The translations under genes and the position numbers were made by a program. From assembly GCA_031002005.1 (NCBI GenBank), contig CM061918.1, positions 57,541,478-57,605,477 on the forward strand: 64,000 nt of DNA, in the 5' to 3' direction. The notes under the pieces are model-generated. The model did no database searches and had not been told where the DNA came from. It worked only from the letters and a program-made list of their open reading frames with translations. The DNA is from Vandiemenella viatica. Lineage: Eukaryota; Arthropoda; Insecta; Orthoptera; Morabidae. This document shows, in pieces, positions 26,401 through 39,030 of the stretch (its first letter is position 1; each line of letters begins with the position of its first letter).

Positions 26401-27175
26401 AATCTTGTCCCTCCAGCTAATCTTTAACATCACTCTGTAGCACCATTGCTCAAATGAGATTAATATTCTTTTCACATCTATACCAACTGTCCAGGTTTCA
26501 CATCCATACAGGGCAATACTGCAGACATAAGATTTTAGTAGTCTTTTCCTCGTTGTCCAGCTCATGTTATTTGTTGTAAAAATTCGTAACTTTTTGTTGG
26601 GAACTATTACTGCTTGTGCAATCCTGCATTTTATCTCATTCTTGCTTCTTCCAGCTTTTGTGATTTTGCTTCCTGAGTAGGATAACTCTTGCACATCCTT
26701 CAATGTTTCTCCATTAATTTTAATTTTTGAGCTTTTATCTTTACCACATATCATGCATGTCATCTTCGCTTTATTAATTTTCATATTCTACTGATTTCAC
26801 ATTGTTTCCAAAATTTTCTTAGGAACATCTTCATTTTCTGTTACTATCACAATATCATCTGCGAATAGAATCTTATTTACTAGTTTTCCCTGTATCTTTA
26901 TCTCAGCATCAATTTTGTGTCTGATCTTATCCAGTGAGTCTTGAATATAGGCATTGAAAATTAATTGAGACAGGGCACAGCCTTGTCTGACTCCTTTAGA
27001 TAATGGTGCTTCCTCTTGTTTATTTCCATCATTTATTACAGCTGTTTCATTTTTGTAAAGATTCCATATTAGCCACCTATCTCTGTATCGTATACCTATT
27101 TTTCTGAGGATTTCAAACATCTTCCCCCATTTAACATTATCAAATGCTTTTTAAATATCTATGAAACCTAACATG

Positions 27176-27206
<31 letters not shown>

Positions 27207-30200
27207 CTTTCTCTATCCTCTGTTCTAATATTAGCCTCAGTGGAAAATTACTTCCCCTTGCACCTCTCCTCTTCCTGGAACTGAATTGGTCTTATGTTAG
27301 AAACTCTTCTACTTGTTTTTCCATTACTTGTAGTACTACATTGGTGATAATTTTTGATGCGTGAGCTACTAAGCTTACTGATTGGTATAGCTCATATTTT
27401 TTTAGCACGTAGCTTTATTGGTAAGGGAATGATTACATTTTTCTCAAAGTCTGAGGGTATTTTTCCTTTTTTATAAATATCCTGTACTAGCTGGTCCTGG
27501 TATTTGGGTTTTATTGCAGATCCAGCCATCTATATTTAAAATTTACAGGCAGATGCTGTGATGGCTCCTATCTGAAGGTCTTTGGCTGTTCTCTCGCAAA
27601 TTTCTTATCTGCAAATTACTTCCCATTCTTGTGACAATTGATGAGATATTAAATCCCTTTGACAAAATAAGTAAATTACATTAAATTGTCCTTAATAGGC
27701 ATAAATATCAAACTAAAAATTGTAGTTTTTCAGAATTCTAGCTCATTTCTTACAACAAATATATAAATTTTTATTACTCTTTAACAAAACATCACTGTGA
27801 GCAAGATAGGATAAGGTGGTACTTTTTTTATATTAGAACCACTTCAGGAAGAAATACGTAGTAAAATATAAGTGGCTCAGAGATGTTAGCATTCAGGAAT
27901 AACTAGCCCTGTAATTGGCTTTGCCTATGGGTATAATGTTTGCATAAACTCTGATACAACAAATTACACATGTGATAACATTCAACATTAAACTAGATCA
28001 GAGCAATAACATTTCAAAAAAAATTTAATTGTGATTTCAATTTCCTGACACACCTATTTTTGCTGCTGTTATGGCTGGACCTAATGTTCAGCATGAAATC
28101 GGAACCACGGACTATCCAGGTGTACCTCTAATGATTTAGCAGAACTCTTAAAAATTCCTAACCCCACTAGAATTTGTACCGGAAACCCTGAATTGATCAC
28201 AACCCCTCCTTTCCCCCCCCCCCACCTTAACACTCTATTCAACAATGGATACACCATCTTGTCTCAAGTTCTGAGCAGGAAAATTCTTAATCGTTGCTTG
28301 TATATTAACATGACAGTTTTAGTTATTCAGGCTTCCTGGATTAAAGGACATAATATTTAGTGGAAGAGCTACTTTGAATAATTGCTCTCCCTCTTTTTCT
28401 ACTTGAATGAAATTATGTGTGTTGTCTTTAATTCAAGTGGTTCATGTTTGTTTGTATAGGATAGACTTTTCATCCAGTAAAGGCCTGGGTGGAGCTGCAA
28501 TGTCATATGTATCCCAGGTGCCAAAACTGAAGAAGTTATTCCTCGAGCGATGGGATTTGAGACAATTAGAACCTAGCCTGGAATGCATTCTGGATATCTC
28601 CTCTCTGGAGGTCCTCAGCTTTTGCTTCACCCGTTTCTCCTGCAACTTTCCTTTTGACAGGATGCCTGGAAAACTTGTAAATCTCAGGTATGTAACATTT
28701 TCTTCTGGAAGTTGAAAGGCTTCTTGTAAGATCCAAAGCTGACACCAGGGTTGTAGTATCGCCTTGGTGACTTAACTAACAGATCACGTGGATGGAAATT
28801 TGTGTGGAATTTTCATAAAACAATTTGCCTAGTAGAAACTCATCTTAAATGCTTGAAAGTCGCCACTAGATCTGTTTCTAAACCACAAATCTAGAAAAGG
28901 TTCTTCTACTAAATTATAACAGTTCACTTTCAGAAAATATGAAGTTTTATTTTCAAAATCACATTTACTAAAATTTGCATTAAACAGTTGAGTAGGCAAA
29001 TTGAACACTCGTTTCCAAACTATTGTAGATTGTGGAGAGAAATTACCAACCAAAAACCCCTTTTCAGAATTTCAAAGTTCTAACAGACATTATTCTCGCA
29101 GGCTATCACACCAAAGTACCAACATGGCCGCCTAGACGCACCAGCTTTCAACCATCTACCCACCACTCTGACACGAACTAACGCAGATTCACTCACATAA
29201 CACTCCAGAGGTAAAGACAAAGCATGACGGTGGCGGGATCTTATACAGTGATTCCCAAAGCAGCTGTATCACATCTTTTCGATTCCGCAAGATCAAAAGT
29301 GTGTGTAATTTGTTTGACGATCCAGATTATTAAAAGTGTTTAAACTTTGACAAGGTCTATACTTATCTACTAGAAGTCCAACGGCAGTTTAGTGGGAAAT
29401 CAAGAGTGATTAGTTTAAAGTTTTATTTATTTTCCACGTGGTGATACAAATCTCTGAAGTAGGGGATTAACCCAACCATTGGAATTTATTCGGTTTTTCT
29501 CTTAATTTCATGGATCTGCAAGTTATCTGAATAAAATTAGTGTCAAAGGGTTCCATAAAAATTCCTGAGTTTAGTGGTGTGAATTTTACCGAGATTGGTG
29601 GCCAGATAATGAAATTACAGCTTGGACAAGATTTAGTAAATTACGAAATGGTTTTTCGTTAATAACTTTTCTTCTACTGCTTTTATTGAAAAAGCAAAAT
29701 TACCATAATTTTCTTTGAATTAAATTACATATTTTGAAAGTTGTTTTATCTCTGGGGCTAACTTCTATCAGTTGTAATAATTACTAAGTCGAGCACATGG
29801 TTTTATGACGAAATAATCTTTAGAATCTTTATAAAATCTGTTCTACTGCATGAAATGATCTGAAATTAAAATATATGATACTAGATTTTTAGTTCTTTCC
29901 AGAAATCTACTTTTTAGTTCGAAAGCTTACTAGGATTCTGTGATAAAATTCTTAAATGTAACATGCATTCAACAAAGTGTTTAGAAATTTATTTAAGTTA
30001 TTTACACAGCTAGAAACTACGGAATTTTAGTGAATTTAGTTTCTTTTGAATTATGGTTCCTTTAAGATTACTTTGTTTAAAAGTGTTCAGAAATAGTGAA
30101 ATGTTAACGTAACAAAAATCTACTATTCGGGATTTGAATTGTTTTGGATTACCCCTCTTCAGGTTAGTAAAGGTTTCTATACTCTTATAAAAGTTGGTAT

Positions 30201-33200
30201 AGTGTTTTTATTAAATGTTGAGTGACTTTATTGCTTTTAAAATGGTTTAGAAATGATGAAATGCTCATATAGCAGAAGTCCATTGATTACAAGTTGAACT
30301 ATTATTAATTACTTTATTTCAGATTAATGTAGAGTTTCTCTACTGTTATACAAAGTTTATTTAGTGTTTCTATTAAATACTGAAAGTTTTTACTGCATTT
30401 AAAACTGTTTAGAAATAGTGAAATTATCGTATGGCAGAAATTTATTGTTTGAAAACTGATTTAATGTGAATTATCCTATTTCCTTTCAAAATTATGTTCT
30501 CTTACTATTATAGAAAGTTTATATAGGTCTTTTATTAACTATTGTATGTCTTTACTGCTTCTGAAAAGGTTTATTTTGTCAGTTAGGTTATGGTACCGTA
30601 TCAGCTTACTACATAAACCGTCCCTCTCCTAACCTATGTATGCAACGAAAACTATCTGTTGACTAAGACTTTACTTCCTCCCTTATACCTAAGCTAAGGA
30701 GCTAGAATTTACGAAAATTCTAAGGTGCTTACATTATGTTGGTTACTGATTTTTATTAATTGGAAGTCACTTACTGAACATAGATAATTACTAATTGAAT
30801 CAAGGTTCTTTAAGCCATGGTCGCCAGGTTTAGGTATTACTGTTCATCGGGGTTATTAAATGATAAGTTCACACACTTTAGAATGAACATCTACACAAAA
30901 ACTTTATTCAAGTTTATAAAATTATGCATTCACACCGACGGAAAGTACCAAAACCAAAATAATATTTAAACATGGAATCAGACTCCTTTTCCGAAAATGG
31001 CAAACTCGTGGCATAAGAGAGATTGAACTACAAAAACTCCCACGTTCTCTATAGTCCTCTTAACACGCCCACAGTCACTTGCAATTACAGCACTCCATTC
31101 GAAGCAATACATTCAACACATTACTAGTTTCCATTATCCACTTCACCAAGTTTTTCACAATTTCTACGATTAAAACCGAAATGTTCTCACGTCAGAACTT
31201 GACGGAGGTCAACGATCCACTACTCCATACAAAGACAACATTACATTCACTCACAGTGCCGGCCACAGATATTACTGTATGGCCCAGATGTATGTATGTT
31301 CAAAGTCTTCTCTCTTACTTCTTTGGTACATTCCCTCTGACAGATGCAATACTCTGGTTTCTTTCTCTACAACATCCTTAATGTTCCCTGCCCTGTTGAG
31401 CTTACTATAAACAGATATTCTAAGGAATTTTTAATTTATCCCAACCTCATTTTTTTATCTGTATACATAATTAGCTGAATCTTTGCGGCATTTAAAGTAT
31501 ATTCATTTCATTCTTGTCCACCTAGCTTGATCTCCTGTATAGATGACTCTGCATTTGCTCATAATCCTCTCTTGATATAATTCTACAAGTATTCTACAGT
31601 ACTTCACAATCTGTAAACAGCCTAACCTTCGACTAAAGACCAGTAACAGAATTATTCATTCTTATGACACAATTTGGTTACTTTTATTTCCACCATACTA
31701 ATTGTTTTTATTTCAGAATCATAGAGAATAAATAAGATATTATCTGCAATTAATTTGCTCAAATATTGAAATCAGTGCAGTTGAGGATAGAAAAAGTACC
31801 TGCCAATGTGGCTGCGCACATTAACCCTGCAGTAGTTGCGCTCTGAAAAGTCCCATTAGAAATGGCTTGAGTGGACTACATATGTAATCCACGCGACCAG
31901 TGCAGGGTTAAAATGGCACTACATTGATCATACAGGTAGAAGTGGCATAGATTCAAATACAATGCCCTGTGTACCAACCTTCCTGACTGCAGTTTTAGAT
32001 GGTTTTTCAAAATCACATAGGTGAATGATGGGTCAGTCCCAACCCTCCACCTCATAAACTAAAAACTTCACAAACAATTGGATAATGGAAACAAAGAAAC
32101 TGCCATGGAGCACTGAAAATAGATAGGATAGAGAAAAATAAACAGATACCCGTCACTTACCACTGATGAAGGCAAGAGGACGAGACGAACATGTAAAAAC
32201 ACAAAAAATAAACACAAATGCACAATATTTTGACATGGGTCTTACTCATGTGAGAAGCGAGACATATGGCAAAGGGGAAAGATGTGGTCACATCCTGACC
32301 TACCACATGAATGAAACAAATGCGGAACACACAGTATAATTGCTGGGGGTGGGGGGATAAGGTTGTCCAGCGATAAATGTGAAACAAAATAATCTTTGCC
32401 TAGCATAATGCTTCCCCCACAGAATGGATTTCAGCCTTGGTGGATCAACACCTCCAACCTTTTGTGCAGAACCTTCCTTCTTACATCAAAGACACACCAC
32501 ATATTTTGTAGCTTCTGTCAAATGTCCCCAGTCCTCTACCACCAGACTTCCTCCTTGTTTCCATTGATGTAACCTCCTTGTACACCAATATTCCCCACCT
32601 TGAAGGCCTCAGTTCCATTCAACACTTCCTGGATAAGCGCCCTCCAAACAGTCTTCCAAGACCATCCTTTTTCATATCCCTAGCCAACATTACCCTCACC
32701 AAAAACTATTTCTCCTTCAACTCCCAGATTTATCCCCAGATATGTGGTACTGCCATTGGTACCTGCATGGCCCCTTCCTATGCCAACCTCTTCCTTGGCT
32801 GTATGGAGGAAAATTTTCTGTAACAGACCCCACTGTAAAACATGCAGCATGCATCCCGCCACCACTACTTCCTCTAATCCTATCACAGGCCAATCGTTCC
32901 CAATAACAGGACATGCTACATGTGCCACCATTCACCTCACTTACCAACTCACCTGCCTCCATTGCACTACCTACTATATTGGCCTCACCACTCAACAACT
33001 ATCCTACAGGATGAATGGCCACAGGCAAACAGTTTATACTTCCAACCCAGACCATCCAGGACAATTCATGTCAACTTACATGATTCGAACAACCTCAACA
33101 CCTGCTTCACAGTTAGAGCTATTAGAGTTTTTCCAAATACCACCACCCCTTCAGAATTCTGCAGCTAGGAAGTAGCCTACCAACATATTCTTGACACCAA

Positions 33201-36200
33201 ACACACCCCTGGCCTAAACCTATTGTATGTTAAATCTGTCACTTGCTATCTTTCATTTTACTTTACAGTCAGTTATTTATATATCTCTCTTTCATTTTTT
33301 CATTATATATATATCATCAAATATATTATTTCTATAAGGTATTTTTTTGTCACAAGCCTATATCTTCCTTCATACTTAACCGAAATCAATGAATGAGGTG
33401 TCATTTTAAAGCTTATGGTCTCCACTTTGGTTAAATCGTATTTTAAGCAAGAAAGTTTTCAAAATTCGACCCTTAAAGGGCACAAATATAATTTTTTTTA
33501 AAAAATGCTGTTTTCTGTGTTACGAGTCAGTTATCTCCCTGGATACCTATCTGAAACCATTTTATGAAGTATTGTTTTAAAGATTAAGATCTCCGCTTTA
33601 GTGACGTCATATATTAAGCCAGAAAGTTTTCGGAATTCGACCCTTAAAGGGCAAAAGTATCAATATTTTTGCAATGCGTTTTTGTGTCACGAGCGATTTA
33701 TCTCCCTTAATATCTAACCGATATAGATAAATGAGGTATCATATTAAAGAATAAGGTCTCCGCCATGGTAACATTATATTTTAAGAAAGGAATTTTTCGT
33801 AATTCGATCCTTATAGGGCAAAAATGTCACTTTTTCTAAAATGCGTTTTTTTGTATCTCGAGCCATTTATCTCCCTGGATATCTAGCAAAAATCGATAAA
33901 TGAGGTAGGATTATGAGGAGTAATGTCTCAGCTTTGTGACATCGTATTTTAAGAAAGAATGTGTTTGTAATTCAACACTTAAAAGGGAAAAAGTATAAAT
34001 TTTTCTATAACGCATTTTTGTGTCACGAGCGATTTATCTCCCTTGATATCTAACCGATATAGATAAATGATATATCGTATTAAAGACTAAGGTTTCCGCC
34101 GTGGTAACATTATATTCCAAGAAAGGAATTTTTCGTAATTCGACCCATAAAGCAAAAAATGTCAATTTTTCTAAAATACGTTTTTTGTGTTTCGAGCCAT
34201 TTATCTCCCTGGATTTCTCACCAAAATCGATAAATGAAGTAGGAGTATGAAGAATAATGACTGAAATTGGTGACATTATATTCAACCTTACTATTCATCG
34301 CATTTTATTCGCGATATTTTCGCACGGGTCGTCTAGTATATATTATTTCTGTAAGGTATTTTTTTGTCACAAGCCGGTTTCTTCCGTCATACTTAACCGA
34401 AATCAATGAATGAGGTGTCATTTTAAAGCTTATGGTCTCCACTTTGTTCACATCATATTTTAAGAAATGAAGTTTTCGGAATTTGACCCTTAAAGGGCAA
34501 AAACGTCAATTTTTTTAAAATACTGTTTCCTGTGTTACAAGTCATTTATCTCCCTGGATACCTATCTGGAATCGTTTAATTAAGTATCATTTTAAAGATT
34601 AAGATCTCCGCTTCAGTGACGTCATATATTAAGACAGAAACTGTTCGGAATTCGACCCTTAAAGGGCAAAAGTATCAATATTTTTGCAATGCATTTTTGT
34701 GTCACGAGCGATTTATCTCACGTAATATCTAACCGATATAGATATATCAGTTATCATATTAAAGAATAAGATCTCCACCGTGGTAACATTATATTTTAAG
34801 AAAGGAATTTTTCGTAATCCGACCCTTAAAGGGCAAAAATGTCAATTTTTCTAAAATTCGTATATTGTATCTCGAGTCATTTATCTCCCTGGATATCTAA
34901 CCAAAATCGATTAATGAGGTAGGATTATGAGGAGTAATGTCTCAGCTTTGGGACATCATATTTTAAGAAAGAATGTTTTTGGAATTCAACCATTAAAGGA
35001 AAAAAATATAAATTTTTCTATAATGCATTTTTGTGTCACGAGCGATTTATCTTCCTTAATATCTAACCGATTTAGATAAATGAGGTATCATATTAAAGAA
35101 TAAGATATCCGCCGTGGTAACATTATATTTTAAGAAAGTAATTTTTCGTAATTCGACCCTTAAAGGGCAAAAAAGTCAATATTTCTAAAATGCGTTTTTT
35201 GTATTTCGAGCCATTTATCTCCCTTGACAATTAAGCAAAATTGATAAACGAGGTATCATTTAAAAGATTGAGGTCTTCGTAATGTCTTCGATTCCGTTAC
35301 CACATTTTAAGCAAGAAATTTTGAAAAATTCTAACCTTAGAGTGCAAAAATATTAATATTTTTACAACGCATTTTTCTGTCATCAGCTATTTATTTCCCT
35401 TGATACCTAACCAAAATTAATAAATATTAAATTATCCGCTATGGTCACATAATATTTTAAGAAAAAACTTTCTCTAAATTCAACCCTTAAGGGGCAAAAA
35501 TATCATCATTTCTCAAAACTTTTTTTTTTGTTTACCTCGCTTGATAAGTAACCGAAATCGGTAAATGAGTTATTATTTTTTAGACCAAGGTGGCTGCTTT
35601 GGTCACACCATAATTTATAATTAAAGTTTCTGTAATTCGACCCTTAAAGGGCAAAAGTATCAATCTTATTTATACAACGTGTTTTTTTTAGTTACAAGTC
35701 ATTTATCATTTTCGACACCTAGCCGAAATCGATAAATGACATATAGTTTTAAAAATTAAGGTCTCCAGCTAGGTAAAATCATAAATTAAGAAAGAATTTT
35801 TCTGAGTTTGATGCTTGAAGTGGTAGCGCGTATGAGACTGTTCACAGCCAAGTCCCTAGACTGCAGCAGCGGATATCACAGTGATGTCAATAAACTTTTT
35901 TTGTTCAATAAGTAGCTTTTCAGATTTTTTTTTCTGTTATGGAAACACTGTCGTTTTGTTATACTATTCTGATGTAAACATTTTATTCACACAGCAACTA
36001 ATATTTCAGAGATGTTGATGTGTTGTGTGCATTTTGTTCAGGTTGGTTTTAATCTGTTAAGGTCAGTGAAAGTCATAAATACAGAGTAATATGTAATATG
36101 TTGTGAGTATTTTGCTGCGTACCTATTACACTAAATGAAATATTTGCAACAAAAGTACGGTTATACTTTTCATTATATTACAAGCATTCAACCTCACTAT

Positions 36201-38992
36201 TCATCGCATTTTATTCGCGAAATTTTTGCATGGGAAGTCTAGTATATATATATTGAACATTAGGATAGGATAAAAAAACCACTGCTTACCAAAGAAGGGG
36301 ATTCCAGCGGCGTTGGTACACGAAAAAAACACCAACAAACAAAGAATAGAATTTTCGAGCATGACTCAGTAGAAGTGAGATGGCAAGTGGCCAGCAGCCA
36401 ACTGTATATACATATATATATATATATATATTTGTTTTCGCTTATAACTGATCTAAATAAATTATAACAATAACTTTTTGAATTTTGCTAGGTAAAGATT
36501 ATTTTGTTTCACATTTATGGCTGGTCAACCTTATATCCCCACCCCCGGCAATTCTACCACCACGTTGTGTGTTCCACATTTGTTTCATTCATGTAGTAGG
36601 TTGGGATGTGACCACATCTTTCCCCCTACCGTATGTCTCACTTCTCACATGATTAAGGCCTATGCCGAAATATTGTGCATTTGTGTGTGTGTGTGTGTTT
36701 TTACATGTTCGTCTCACCCTCTTGCCTACATCTGTTGTAAGTGATGGGTATCTGTTTATTTTTCCATATCCTATCTCATTTTTCAACTTCAAAAACAAAC
36801 ATGTATCATGCAATGGTTTATTCCCCTATTTTTAATAAATCTTTAAAATTATCTTCACCAGCACCTTCATATTTTTTAGCTCTCTTACTACCCCATAATC
36901 ATTTTTTCTCATTATTAACATTCAATTTATCAGGCCCAACAGGGGCTAGTAATTACTATAGTTGTTTTCCAATACTGTATTAAGTAAATTCTGTTGTTTA
37001 CTGGTTCACCACCTTTTCTTTCCTTCACCCTATTCTTCATTTGAACTCTTCTCCCTCTCTTTCTCCTACACTCCTACACTAGCTTCTAGCCCGTCAAAAA
37101 TGACGGTTTGAACGCCATATTCTAGCAGTTCATTTTATTATTATTTTGCAGTTGGTTAATTATAGGGGATTGTTATTAGATTATGCTAGTGGCCTTGATT
37201 TGATAATGTTCTACACAGCAATACAGTAGTAACTTCTACTGAATTAATGAGGGCAGATGTATAGAACCAATAAAATGAAAAATAAATCAGGAATCCAGAA
37301 ACTTTTGCTATCCATGTTATATCAGTTTTATTCCTAGTCCAGGCACACTTCAGCACGATAGGTACGAACTACGTTCACCCGAATTTATTAATACCTTCAG
37401 TAACTTGGCGCATAAGAAAGCAGTTTAATTAGTTTGTAAAATTCATTTCAGGGTGAATTACGCTGTAATCAAATGTGTTGGTGGGCTTTCTGGTCAACTT
37501 AACCACAACCCTACATTAATATTGCTTTCAAAAATCATAACTTCTACTACTCTCAAATGCGTAGTCAATCGCAAGACATATTGTTTTTAAGCAGTGATTC
37601 CGTTGTAATACAGCCTGTAGACTAACATTATTTTCAAGCAGAAATTAGGTTGTAATACATCCTGGATGGGCATAATACAGTTAAATGTACTACGGAAAAT
37701 ATTTCTACAGGATTCTTACCTTTTACCACAGCAATTCCTGGAAGAATCGTGATCTCCAGTAATACTGATTTATTTACTTTACTTTATTTTACTTTAAATG
37801 ACGGGAAGTATAATATCAAAAATGGATAACTACCATTTATCTTAATGATATATTTTGTGATTCATATATTTTGTGTAAACTTCCTCTGAGTTTTTAATAA
37901 ACTTCATCGTTTCTTATCTCTGGCAAAAAAAATCGTAGGTTGTGTTTTAACCTACAGGTAATATAACGTACACATACAATATCCTTCTCCTTACATGAAT
38001 TTTTACATCTGGTTGTCGTAGATAAATAAAAAGCAATTTGTAAATTTAAACAAACTTACTAATTGTAACTTTGTGTCACATAATTGCCTCGCATTAATTT
38101 TTTTCCCTGCTCTCCGTAGTTCTAATATATCTACTCACTGCTCTTTTGCGGCAATAATATCATTGATATATTTCGAGTGTCATATCGCTTATACTGTAAA
38201 TAGTCATATCCTTGACTGTTTAAATCTAATCAAAAGTTTATATTAAATCTCATTTAATAGTTAACACATGTATCAAAAACTAATGGTCTCATATATAATG
38301 GTAGTAAGAATTTATTTTGGAAAAGCTTATAAGGAGAAACGAATTTAGTCATTTTTAATGATATCTTTTGTTATATGAATACATTACTCTGGTTAGATTA
38401 TCAGAGTATTTGGTTAGGATTTTGCATAAATAAATGCATTTTACTTAAGATCACATAGACTATAATTTCGAAAACGGATAACTGTTATTTATTGACCAAT
38501 ACATCATTACGTTTCTCCGAGTTTTAAATACACTTCACAGTTTCTTACCGTCTGCCGAAAAAATCTTAGGTTATGGTTTAACCTAGGGCTTATAACTGAC
38601 ACAGATAAAATAGCATAAATATTGAATCCCTTCTCTTTACATGGATTTTGGTGTATAACTGATACAAATAATATAACAAACATCAAACACCACTCTCCTT
38701 ACACGAGTTTCTGCATCTAACTGTAGTAAATAAACAAAATGCAACATGAAGGAAGGAATCCAATATGGTGGCTGTTGATTGGCGAGTGACGGCTGTCACG
38801 TGACCGTTCTGTAGCCAATACGTGTAGCAGCTATAGACGACGCACGCAGACGCCAGACACGTTAGCGTTTTTATAATAGGATTCAGTCATCTGATACTAA
38901 ACAGTGAGGTGCAACTTTTTGTATATCTTTTAACCATTCCTCTATTTCTGAATAGGGCGCTAATGACCCAATTGTCGACGCGCCCTAAAAAC

Positions 38993-39030
<38 letters not shown>

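Noticed and set aside
30806..30835. TGGCGACC primer-site-like string, antisense
   Set aside because: No LTR next to it and no gag or pol nearby; eight bases occur by chance.
33328..36242. CRISPR-like array
   Set aside because: Repeats are ~167 bp, contiguous, without unique spacers, in animal DNA.
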